Assembly: GCA_012513595.1 (NCBI GenBank)
Contig: JAAZBY010000340.1
Location: 1 to 6,638 of the forward strand
DNA: 6,638 nt
Direction: 5' to 3'
From: Chloroflexota bacterium
GTDB taxonomy: Bacteria > Chloroflexota > Anaerolineae > UBA1429
This document shows positions 1-5,680 of the stretch, in pieces. The notes beneath the pieces are model-generated. The model did no database searches. It was not told where the DNA came from and saw nothing but the letters and a program-made list of their open reading frames with translations. The position numbers and the translations under genes were made by a program. How positions within the stretch are numbered: the first letter of the stretch is position 1; each line of letters begins with the position of its first letter.

Positions 1-987
1 CGCATCTACTCGATGACCAAGCCGATCACCAGCGTCGCGGCCATGATGCTGTACGAAGAAGGCCGCTTCCAGATGGAGACGCCCGTCTCCACCTTTTTGC
101 CAGAGATGGCCAGGTTCCGCGTCTTTGCCAGCGGCACGCCGGAAGACATGCAGACGGTACCGCTCCAGCGCCCGATCACCGTCCACCACCTGTTGACCCA
201 CACGGCCGGGCTGACCTACGGCTTTGACCGTGTACACCCGGTGGACGCCCTCATGCAGGATTGGTCCAGCCGCCAGTTCAAGGCGCGCCCCACGCTGGCC
301 GAGTGGCTGGCGGCCCTCCCGGAAGTCCCCTTGGCCCACCAGCCGGGGACGGCCTGGCGCTACTCTGTGGCCACCGACGTGCTGGGGCGGCTCATCGAGG
401 TCGTCTCCGGTCAGTCGCTGGATGCCTTCTTCCGCAACCGCATTTTCGAGCCGCTCGGCATGGCTGACACCGGCTTTTCCGTGCCCAGGGACCAACGCGA
501 GCGCATGGCCACCCTGTACATGGCGGACGGGGAGGGCCTGGCCCGCGCGCGGGGGCCGATGGCAGAAGTCTCCAGAAAGCCGTTCTACCTCTCGGGCGGC
601 GGGGGGTTGGTCTCGACCACCGAGGACTATCTGCGCTTCGCCCAGATGCTCCTCAACAAGGGCCAGGGGAACGGGGAGCGCCTCCTGGGCCCCCGCACGG
701 TGGAGTTCATGGCGCGCAACCATCTGAAGCCTGCCCTGCTCCCGTACGCTGGCGCCGATGCGCCAGGGTCGGGCTTTGGCCTCGGTGTCGCTGTGACGCT
801 GGACCCGGCCCTCTGCGGCCGGCTCGATTCGGCCGGCTCTTTCGGATGGGGTGGGGCGGCGGCCACCCAGTTCTGGGTCGATCCCCAAGAGGACCTAGTG
901 GCGCTGATCATGCCGCAACTCTTGGGCAGCCCGTACCCGCTTCTCCAGCAATACCACGCTCTCGTCTATCAGGCGCTTATCGACTAG
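1..987 (+). CDS. Serine beta-lactamase/esterase-family hydrolase (class C-like fold), 5'-truncated
   Basis: The reading frame is open from base 1 and ends at TAG 985-987, leaving 328 residues; the start lies upstream. The window begins just before the catalytic SxxK motif: Ser-Met-Thr-Lys, with Ser at codon 4 (bases 10-12) and Lys at codon 7. The second motif is Tyr-Ser-Val at codon 121 (bases 361-369), where the general-base Tyr is expected. The third is Trp-Gly-Gly at codons 283-285 (from base 847), in place of the KTG of true class C beta-lactamases. The Ser-Tyr and Tyr-Trp spacings (117 and 162) are close to those of EstB-type esterases, whose third motif also uses Trp. LLTHTAGL (codons 65-72) and the Gly-rich SGGGG at codons 198-202 are also family features. 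The substrate is not predictable: ester, D-amino peptide or lactam hydrolysis are all known in this family. About 60-70 N-terminal residues, perhaps with a signal peptide, are probably missing. The family call is firm; activity is inferred. Confidence 0.93.
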   Translation, partial: RIYSMTKPITSVAAMMLYEEGRFQMETPVSTFLPEMARFRVFASGTPEDMQTVPLQRPITVHHLLTHTAGLTYGFDRVHPVDALMQDWSSRQFKARPTLAEWLAALPEVPLAHQPGTAWRYSVATDVLGRLIEVVSGQSLDAFFRNRIFEPLGMADTGFSVPRDQRERMATLYMADGEGLARARGPMAEVSRKPFYLSGGGGLVSTTEDYLRFAQMLLNKGQGNGERLLGPRTVEFMARNHLKPALLPYAGADAPGSGFGLGVAVTLDPALCGRLDSAGSFGWGGAAATQFWVDPQEDLVALIMPQLLGSPYPLLQQYHALVYQALID

Positions 988-1050
988 CGGCGGGCGCCCC
1001 GGAGCGACACCCGGCCGGCCCTACGGCGTAGAGAGTGCATGTGTTGTCCG

Positions 1051-1070
1051 TCGGGCGCGTCGGCGCCCGA
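1051..1070 (+). terminator. GC-rich stem-loop between the hydrolase gene and the LiaF-like gene
   Basis: Arms TCGGGCGC (1051-1058) and GCGCCCGA (1063-1070) are perfectly complementary with a 4-nt loop GTCG. It lies 64 bases after the hydrolase stop and 7 bases before the next gene's Shine-Dalgarno. No U-tract follows, so it may be a weak terminator or attenuator, or a structure affecting translation of the next gene. The 10-bp palindrome TCCGCGCGGA (1071-1080) directly after it runs into the Shine-Dalgarno. Confidence 0.4.
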
Positions 1071-1077
1071 TCCGCGC

Positions 1078-1083
1078 GGAGGG
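1078..1083 (+). promoter_or_regulatory. Shine-Dalgarno site fixing the LiaF-like start
   Basis: GGAGGG lies 6 bases before ATG 1090. This supports 1090 over the in-frame upstream ATG at 1039, which has no comparable site and would place Pro/Gly/Arg-rich residues before the first membrane segment. Confidence 0.75.
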
Positions 1084-1089
1084 AGAGCA

Positions 1090-1629
1090 ATGAACAACCG
1101 TAGCCGGATCATTTTTGGGGCCGTCATTGCGGGCTTGGGGGTGTTGCTCCTGCTGGGGCACCTCCTCGACCTCGATCTGGGGCAGTTCTGCTGGCCGGTG
1201 GGGCTTATGGTGGTGGGCGCAGCCATTCTGCTGCGGTCGCGCACGTTGCCATCCGGCACCGAGCATACGCTGCTGCCGTTCGGCGACCTGCGCCGGCGGG
1301 GCGCTTGGCAGGTGCACGACGAGGAGATCTGGATGCTCGTTGGCGACGCCCGCTTTGACCTGAGCGAGGCGAACGTGCCGGAGGGCGAGACTACCATCCG
1401 CCTCTACGGCCTGGTGGGAGACGTGGACGTCGTGGCTCCGCCGTCGGTGGCCGTCAGGATCGCTTCCACCGCCTTCCTGAACGACCTGCGCGTCCCCGGG
1501 AGGAAGGAGGACCTCTTCCTGACCACCGCGCGCTGGGCCAGCGCGTCGGCCGAGGCTGAGAGCTCGACGCGGCGCGTCAGCTTTGAGATCGGCGCCCTGA
1601 TCGTCGACCTGGACGTCAAAGAACCGTAG
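1090..1629 (+). CDS. LiaF-like membrane protein (cell-wall stress response family)
   Basis: The product is 179 residues. The N-terminus has two hydrophobic helices (about residues 7-25 and 32-49) separated by a short turn with the motif QFCWPVGL, resembling the LiaI/LiaF-like transmembrane region. After a linker, residues about 60-176 form a beta-rich soluble domain resembling the C-terminal domain of LiaF/YvqF. The match covers a GDARFDLSEA strand, VPEGETTIRLYGLVGDVDVVAP, and a final strand ending IGALIVDLDV. LiaF in Bacillus inhibits the LiaRS two-component system that senses cell-wall damage. No LiaS-type kinase or NarL-type regulator is visible here, and the kinase at the far end of the window is of another class, so the role may differ. 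Most LiaF proteins have about four membrane segments; this one has two, so it is a short form. It follows the hydrolase gene by 102 bp on the same strand, possibly in one transcript. Confidence 0.75.
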   Translation: MNNRSRIIFGAVIAGLGVLLLLGHLLDLDLGQFCWPVGLMVVGAAILLRSRTLPSGTEHTLLPFGDLRRRGAWQVHDEEIWMLVGDARFDLSEANVPEGETTIRLYGLVGDVDVVAPPSVAVRIASTAFLNDLRVPGRKEDLFLTTARWASASAEAESSTRRVSFEIGALIVDLDVKEP

Positions 1630-1661
1630 GCCTCCCCGGCCGGGGCCTCACGTCACACGGG

Positions 1662-1703
1662 CGAACCGTGGCTCAGCGGCGCATTGCTTGGAGCCACGGT
1701 TCG
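1662..1703. terminator. Probable bidirectional terminator between liaF-like and patB-like genes
   Basis: A perfect 13-bp inverted repeat, CGAACCGTGGCTC (1662-1674) and GAGCCACGGTTCG (1691-1703), with a 16-nt loop. It lies centrally in the 118-bp junction where two genes converge, so it could serve both. No T-run follows on either strand, so it does not fit the classic rho-independent model. A smaller palindrome CCCCGGCCGGGG (1634-1645) lies just after the liaF-like stop. Confidence 0.6.
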
Positions 1704-1747
1704 TCGCGTTTGCCAGGAGAGTTGCCGTCCCGAGAGGGTGACGCGCC

Positions 1748-2908
1748 TCAGGCGCGGCCGTCTGCGGCCAGCGCGCCGACCATGCGGTCCAGCGCCTCGG
1801 CGAGCATCTCGCGGCGGCAGCCAAAGTTTAGCCGCAAGAACCCCTCTCCGCCGTGGCCAAAGCCGGGGCCACCCCCCAGCGCGACCTTGGCATTCTCCAA
1901 AAAGTACGTGTCCGCGGGGCAGGGCAGGTCGAGCCCGCGGCAGTCCAGCCAGGCCAGGTAGGTGCCTTCCGGAGCGGCCACGCGGATGCGGGTCTCCGTG
2001 GTCAGGCGCTGCACCAAGTAGTCACGGTTGCCCTGCAGGTAGGGAAGCAACGCGTCGAGCCAGGGCTGCCCGTCGCGATAGGCAGCCAGGGCGGCCACGT
2101 AGCCCATGATGTTCACCCCCGGCACCAGCCCGCGGCGCCCGCGCTGAAACGCCCGCCGCAGTTCTTCGTTGGGGATAATGGCCACCGAACAGCTCAGCCC
2201 GGCGACGTTGAACGTCTTGCTGGGAGCGATGAGGGTGATGGTGCGCGCGGCGACCGCGGGGCTCAACGAGGCGATCGGCACGTGCTGGTGCCCGTCGAAG
2301 CAAAAGTCGCAGTGGATCTCGTCTGAGACGATGGTCACGTCGCGCTCCACGCAGGCCTCGGCCATGGCGGCCAGTTCGTCGCGACGGAACACGCGGCCCA
2401 CGGGGTTGTGGGGGTTGCAGAGGATAAAGAGCCGCGTGGTGGGCAGGATGGCCGCGCGCATGCGGGCCACGTCCACCGCGTAGCGGCCGTCGGGCCCCAC
2501 GGTCAGTTCCATCTCGTCGCGCCGCAGGCCGGCGTTGGCCGGCGCCGAGAGGAACGGCCCGTACACCGGCGTCTGCACCAGCACGCCCTCCCCCGGCTTG
2601 GCCAGAGACTGGCAGGCCATGTTGAGCCCGGTGACCACCCCAGGAATGAAGACCAGATCGTCGGGCGACACCTGCCAGCCGTACCTGTCGGCCAGCCTGG
2701 CCACGATCACCTCTCGGAGCCCCTCGGGCTCCCCCGGATAGCCGAACACGCCGTGGTCCACCCGCTCGCGCAGCGCTCGGATGACCGGCTCTGGCGAGGG
2801 AAAGTCCATGTCGGCGACCCACATGGGCAGCACGTCGTGGCCATAACGCCGCCACTTGATGCTTTCGGTACAGCGCCGGTCAACACAATGGTCAAAGTCA
2901 GGATGCAT
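1748..2908 (-). CDS. patB: PatB/MalY-family PLP-dependent aminotransferase (cystathionine beta-lyase/C-S lyase)
   Basis: The product is 386 residues, the usual length for MalY/PatB fold-type I enzymes, and looks complete. The N-terminal signature FDHCVDRRCTESIKW (residues 5-19) followed by LPMWVADMDFPSP (27-39) is typical of this subfamily. Other landmarks are the PLP-stacking Tyr116 in TPVYGPF, NPHNPVGR (165-172), Asp196 in SDEIHCDF (contacts the pyridine nitrogen), the Schiff-base Lys231 in APSKTFNVAGL, and the carboxylate-binding Arg359 in FLRLNFGC. Members cleave the C-S bond of cystathionine, cysteine or related thioethers to pyruvate, ammonia and a thiol. E. coli MalY also represses the maltose regulon. 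Substrate choice cannot be read from sequence, and no methionine or sulfur genes lie nearby. The ATG at 2908 is chosen because AGGGGAG sits 6 bases upstream and translation then begins at the conserved N-terminus. The frame stays open to 3001, but that stretch is unlike the family. The gene is divergent from yhhN and convergent with the liaF-like gene. Confidence 0.93.
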   Translation of the reverse strand: MHPDFDHCVDRRCTESIKWRRYGHDVLPMWVADMDFPSPEPVIRALRERVDHGVFGYPGEPEGLREVIVARLADRYGWQVSPDDLVFIPGVVTGLNMACQSLAKPGEGVLVQTPVYGPFLSAPANAGLRRDEMELTVGPDGRYAVDVARMRAAILPTTRLFILCNPHNPVGRVFRRDELAAMAEACVERDVTIVSDEIHCDFCFDGHQHVPIASLSPAVAARTITLIAPSKTFNVAGLSCSVAIIPNEELRRAFQRGRRGLVPGVNIMGYVAALAAYRDGQPWLDALLPYLQGNRDYLVQRLTTETRIRVAAPEGTYLAWLDCRGLDLPCPADTYFLENAKVALGGGPGFGHGGEGFLRLNFGCRREMLAEALDRMVGALAADGRA

Positions 2909-2914
2909 GGCTCG

Positions 2915-2921
2915 CTCCCCT
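2915..2921 (-). promoter_or_regulatory. Shine-Dalgarno site fixing the patB-like start
   Basis: AGGGGAG on the minus strand lies 6 bases before the ATG at 2908. It decides against upstream in-frame starts at 2974 and 3001. Confidence 0.7.
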
Positions 2922-3017
2922 GGGGATGGTGTGTCCGCCCGGACGGCGGTGTCTGCTGGGCTCACGCTGACCATTGTGCACCCGACCCCGACGGGCGACA
3001 AACCTCCCCGTTCGGCA

Positions 3018-3047
3018 TTGGCCCGGGAGGCCGGCGGTCAGTATACT
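3018..3047 (+). promoter_or_regulatory. Candidate sigma70-type promoter for the YhhN-family gene
   Basis: TTGGCC (3018-3023) and TATACT (3042-3047) are separated by 18 bp. The -10 matches five of six consensus bases and the -35 matches four of six. It stands out as an AT-rich island in a very GC-rich region. The start of transcription would fall near 3053, giving a leader of about 100 nt. The -10 sits inside the perfect palindrome CAGTATACTG (3039-3048), so a weaker -10 exists on the other strand and could serve patB. No good minus-strand -35 was found. Confidence 0.45.
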
Positions 3048-3068
3048 GCCGCCCAGGCGCTGGGCGGC
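3033..3068. promoter_or_regulatory. Clustered palindromes over the yhhN promoter, candidate operator
   Basis: Two overlapping inverted repeats. First, GGCGG (3033-3037) and CCGCC (3049-3053) flank the perfect 10-bp palindrome CAGTATACTG with one unpaired T. Second, GCCGCCCAG (3048-3056) and CTGGGCGGC (3060-3068) form a perfect 9-bp inverted repeat around GCG. Together they cover the -10 and the predicted transcription start, a usual place for a repressor. The second repeat could instead act as an RNA hairpin in the leader. No regulator gene is visible nearby. Confidence 0.4.
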
Positions 3069-3151
3069 CACAACCGGGCGCGCGCTCCGGCCGGCGATAT
3101 GCGTTCCCCATGGACGGCCCGAGCACATCCACCGCGACCTGAGGAGGAACC

Positions 3152-3787
3152 ATGCATCACGACACACTTCTCACCGCCCTGGTCATCGCCGCAGCCGGGT
3201 GCACCATCTGGGCTGACCTCACTGGGCGAAGGCGCCTCGTCTACGTGTTCAAACCGCTGACCACCGTACTGATCCTGCTGATCGCCCTGCTCAAGACCGG
3301 CACGTCCTTTCCCATCTACCGGCTGGCCCTGATACTGGGGCTCACGGCATCGCTCGGCGGGGACGTGTTCCTGATGCTGCCGGGCAGGTTCTTTGTCGCT
3401 GGGCTGTCTTCTTTTCTGGTTGCCCATCTCTTGTACATCGGCGGCATTGCCTCGACGGGGATCTCTGTGGGCCATGTCTGGCGCTTTCTGCCCTTTGCCG
3501 CCTACGCCGCGGCGCTCTACCTCTACCTGCGGCCCAGGCTGACTGGCCTCCGGCCAGCGGTCCTGGCGTACTCGCTGGTGATCACCTCCATGGCCTGGCT
3601 GGCCTGGGAGCGGGCCGTGCAGACGCCGGGGCTGGCCGCCGAGCTCGCCGCGGCCGGGGCGCTTCTCTTTGTAGCGTCAGACTCGGCCCTGGCCATCAAC
3701 CGCTTTGCCAGGCCCGTCCGCGCCGCGCCGCTGGTCGTCCTGGGCACCTACTATGCGGCGCAGCTCCTTCTGGCGCACTCGATCTAG
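3152..3787 (+). CDS. YhhN/TMEM86-family integral membrane protein (lysoplasmalogenase family)
   Basis: The product is 211 residues and almost entirely hydrophobic, with about eight membrane helices (roughly 5-21, 27-48, 54-76, 80-101, 108-126, 132-152, 160-180 and 190-210). Family motifs appear in the expected order: KPLTTVLI (34-41), SLGGDVFLML (67-76), FFVAGLSSFLVAHLLYI (80-96), VLAYSLVITSMAW (137-149), GALLFVASDSALAINRF (169-185) and LGTYYAAQLLL (197-207). The paired conserved acidic residues Asp71 and Asp177 are present. Animal TMEM86 and some bacterial members hydrolyse the vinyl-ether bond of lysoplasmalogens; for most bacterial YhhN proteins the substrate is unproven. The start at 3152 follows GAGGAGG (3141-3147) at 4 bases, and length and N-terminus fit the family. 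It is transcribed alone, divergent from the patB-like gene and convergent with htrA. Confidence 0.92.
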   Translation: MHHDTLLTALVIAAAGCTIWADLTGRRRLVYVFKPLTTVLILLIALLKTGTSFPIYRLALILGLTASLGGDVFLMLPGRFFVAGLSSFLVAHLLYIGGIASTGISVGHVWRFLPFAAYAAALYLYLRPRLTGLRPAVLAYSLVITSMAWLAWERAVQTPGLAAELAAAGALLFVASDSALAINRFARPVRAAPLVVLGTYYAAQLLLAHSI

Positions 3788-3811
3788 CGGGCCCAGGGAT
3801 CACGCAGGAAC

Positions 3812-3847
3812 GGCCAGGCCCCGGGCATCGCGCCCCGGGGCCTGGCC
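3812..3847. terminator. Probable bidirectional terminator between yhhN and htrA
   Basis: A perfect 14-bp GC-rich inverted repeat, GGCCAGGCCCCGGG (3812-3825) and CCCGGGGCCTGGCC (3834-3847), with an 8-nt loop CATCGCGC. It lies in the 92-bp junction of two convergent genes, 24 bases after the yhhN stop and 32 bases after the htrA stop. No T-run follows on either strand. Confidence 0.7.
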
Positions 3848-3879
3848 ATCAATCGCCTCACGCCACACACTGCTGCGCC

Positions 3880-5478
3880 TTACGGAGTCGGTCGGGCCTC
3901 CAGCGTCACGGTCAGATCGCGTTCCTGGCCGCTCCGCAGGATGGTGACCGTCACGCTGTCACCGGGCTGCACCTGGGCCAGCGCCTCCTGAAGGTCACCG
4001 GCAGAAGTGATCCGCTGCCCTTCCCAGGCAATGATGACGTCACCGCCGATCAGGTAGCGCTGCCCACCGATGACCACCGGCCGGAAGCTCCCGCGGATGC
4101 CGGCCTTGTCGGCCGGGCTGCCGGAAGCCACCTGCTGGACGAGCACGCCCGTCTGGCCGCTATCCAGGTTCATCGCCTCGGCAAGAGACGCGTCCAGGGT
4201 CTGGCCCGAGATGCCGAACCAGGCCGTGGCCTCCGGCGTCTCAGCCGACGCTGTCTCGGCGCCCGCCTCAGGACGAGCCCCCAGGGTCAGGCTAACCTCC
4301 TGCTCGCGCCCACCGCGCAACACCGTCAGGGTGATCTTGTCACCCACCAGGCTGTGGCGCGCGAGGTAGGTCACCAGGTCATCAAACGACTTGACCGGCT
4401 CGCCGTTGATGGCCACGATCACGTCACCGCCGACGCGCGTCGTGCCCTGGTCCACGGTGATGGAACGATCACTGCCGATCAGGCCGGCCTTTTCCGCGGG
4501 CCCACCGGTCACGACGTCGATCACGAGCGCACCGCGCTGATCCGCCTTCAGGTCCATCGCCGCAGCGGCCTCGGGGCTAAGCGTCGTCCCGCTGATGCCC
4601 ATCCACGGGTCGACGTACTCGCCCGTCTTGATGAGCACCGGCACGACCTTGGCGACGATCACCGACGGAACCGCAAAGCCGATGCCTGCCGAGGCATCGC
4701 TCGGCGAGACGATGGCCGAGGTGACACCGATCACCTGCCCGTTGCGATCGACAAGCACCCCGCCCGAGTTGCCCGGGTTGATGGGGGCATCGGTCTGGAT
4801 GATGTCAGGAATCGAGTACGTCGAGGTAATCGTGTCCTGGTTGGAGACCGGCATCGAGCGGCCCAGGGCGCTCACGAACCCCACCGTCATGGTGTTCTCC
4901 AGGTTGAACGGGTTGCCGATCGCCACCGCCAACTGGCCGACCTTCAGCACGGTCGAGTCCGCCAGCTTGACGGGCACGAGCAGCGCCGCAGGAGCATCCA
5001 CCTGCACCACGGCCAGGTCCGAATCGGGGTCGGTGCCGACCACCTTGGCCTCGAGAACGGTGCCGTCATGGAAGCGAACCTTCACGAGGTCCGCGCCCTC
5101 CACGACGTGGTTGTTGGTGACGATGTGTCCCTCCGTGTCCCACACAAAGCCCGAGCCTGACCCGTAGGTATACTGCTGCGGTGCCTGCTGTTGCTGCCCG
5201 AAGGGGTAGCCCTGAGCTCTGGCGCTGGCCACCTCGCGCACCTCGATGTGCACCACCGACGGACTGACCCTGTCGTAAATGTTGGCTAGGGTGCCCTCGA
5301 GGGCCGCCACCACGTCACCCTGCGTCGCAGGGGCGCTGGCGCTGGCCGCTGCCGTCGGCGTGCGCGCGGGTGAGCCCTGCGCGCGGACGACGGCGTCACG
5401 CCCCCAGGCTCCCGCCAGCGCTGCGACGACAAGCGCAGCCACCACGATCACTGAGACAAGACCCCATCTCCTACGCAT
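3880..5478 (-). CDS. htrA: HtrA/Deg-family trypsin-like serine protease with two PDZ domains, membrane-anchored or exported
   Basis: The product is 532 residues. MRRRW followed by a hydrophobic stretch (residues 6-26) is an uncleaved anchor or signal peptide. An Ala/Ser/Thr/Pro-rich linker (36-53) leads to the protease domain (about 55-285). The catalytic triad is complete: His124 in TNNHVV, Asp154 in DSDLAV, and Ser238 in INPGNSGG. A Gln-rich loop (95-102) precedes the first barrel's YGSGSGF. PDZ1 spans about 290-400 and PDZ2 about 418-528. They open with similar motifs (MGISGTTLSPEAAAAMDL and FGISGQTLDASLAEAMNL), so they look like a duplication, and are joined by a Glu/Ala-rich linker. Both carry an insertion before GGDVI, as in many Chloroflexota and archaeal HtrAs. 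HtrA proteins degrade or refold damaged envelope and exported proteins. The start at 5478 is chosen for AGGAGG 5 bases upstream and the basic n-region. It lies 202 bp after a kinase gene on the same strand, and a candidate promoter with an 11-bp repeat array precedes it. Confidence 0.95.
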   Translation of the reverse strand: MRRRWGLVSVIVVAALVVAALAGAWGRDAVVRAQGSPARTPTAAASASAPATQGDVVAALEGTLANIYDRVSPSVVHIEVREVASARAQGYPFGQQQQAPQQYTYGSGSGFVWDTEGHIVTNNHVVEGADLVKVRFHDGTVLEAKVVGTDPDSDLAVVQVDAPAALLVPVKLADSTVLKVGQLAVAIGNPFNLENTMTVGFVSALGRSMPVSNQDTITSTYSIPDIIQTDAPINPGNSGGVLVDRNGQVIGVTSAIVSPSDASAGIGFAVPSVIVAKVVPVLIKTGEYVDPWMGISGTTLSPEAAAAMDLKADQRGALVIDVVTGGPAEKAGLIGSDRSITVDQGTTRVGGDVIVAINGEPVKSFDDLVTYLARHSLVGDKITLTVLRGGREQEVSLTLGARPEAGAETASAETPEATAWFGISGQTLDASLAEAMNLDSGQTGVLVQQVASGSPADKAGIRGSFRPVVIGGQRYLIGGDVIIAWEGQRITSAGDLQEALAQVQPGDSVTVTILRSGQERDLTVTLEARPTP

Positions 5479-5483
5479 TGGAA

Positions 5484-5489
5484 CCTCCT
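5484..5489 (-). promoter_or_regulatory. Shine-Dalgarno site fixing the htrA start
   Basis: AGGAGG on the minus strand, 5 bases before the ATG at 5478. An in-frame ATG at 5517 would add 13 residues, has a weaker site 2 bases away, and would lie only about 10 nt from the predicted transcription start, so it is disfavoured. A 14-bp near-palindrome, CAGGGAAATCCCTG (5497-5510), sits just upstream in the leader. Confidence 0.8.
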
Positions 5490-5533
5490 CCCTCGGCAGG
5501 GAAATCCCTGTTCCCATGACCTTCTCACCCTCG

Positions 5534-5539
5534 ACTATA
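5534..5539 (-). promoter_or_regulatory. Candidate -10 box of the htrA promoter
   Basis: TATAGT on the minus strand matches five of six sigma70 -10 bases and is an AT-rich spot in GC-rich surroundings. The predicted transcript would start near 5527 and have a leader of about 50 nt. At the normal 17-18 bp spacing upstream there is only GGTCAC or AGGTCA, a poor -35. This would be expected if an activator bound at the adjacent repeats substitutes for -35 recognition. Confidence 0.5.
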
Positions 5540-5557
5540 GCACCGTTTCCCGGCGCG

Positions 5558-5601
5558 TGACCTTATCGGCGCCGCAAGGATGCCTTATGGTCACCTTAAG
5601 G
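5558..5601 (-). promoter_or_regulatory. Four tandem 11-bp repeats upstream of htrA, candidate OmpR/PhoB-type response-regulator site
   Basis: On the minus strand the 44 bp divide exactly into four 11-mers: CCTTAAGGTGA, CCATAAGGCAT, CCTTGCGGCGC and CGATAAGGTCA. Three share the core TAAGG and the third unit is degenerate (TGCGG). The phase is strictly 11 bp throughout. OmpR/PhoB-family regulators bind head-to-tail to direct repeats 10-11 bp apart, often overlapping the -35, and the last unit here covers the position where the -35 would be. The upstream gene encodes the kinase class that pairs with such regulators. The assignment to a regulator is inference; the repeat itself is directly visible. 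Confidence 0.5.
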
Positions 5602-5680
5602 GACTCGTGAATGGGGGGCGGCGGTGAGGGCGACCGCAACCGTACGCCGGAAGGCGACGACGACGTAGGGAGCACGAGGC

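Noticed and set aside
1039..1089. In-frame upstream ATG extending the LiaF-like protein by 17 residues
   Set aside because: It has no ribosome site, it crosses a strong hairpin, and ATG 1090 has a good Shine-Dalgarno directly before the first membrane helix.
1634..1645. Palindrome CCCCGGCCGGGG after the liaF-like stop as a separate terminator
   Set aside because: With a realistic loop only a 4-bp stem remains, and such palindromes are expected in very GC-rich DNA; it may assist the larger hairpin at 1662-1703.
2909..3001. N-terminal extension of the patB-like frame
   Set aside because: The added residues do not fit the family, and the AGGGGAG-ATG arrangement at 2908 matches the conserved N-terminus.
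2408..3142. Long plus-strand open frame opposite the patB-like gene
   Set aside because: It is a GC-rich antisense shadow of a well-supported aminotransferase, has no recognisable domain, and lacks a ribosome site.
3110..3142. Possible 10-codon leader peptide (MDGPSTSTAT) ending at the yhhN Shine-Dalgarno
   Set aside because: It has no Shine-Dalgarno of its own and no run of regulatory codons; the overlap of its TGA with the ribosome site is probably chance.
4354..5160. 268-codon plus-strand open frame opposite htrA
   Set aside because: Its composition (rich in Arg, His, Asp and Gly) is that of an antisense frame, and the opposite strand encodes a complete HtrA with its catalytic triad.
5645..5656. 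Small hairpin CGCCGGAAGGCG after the kinase gene as a terminator
   Set aside because: The stem is only 4 bp with no T-run, too weak to call.
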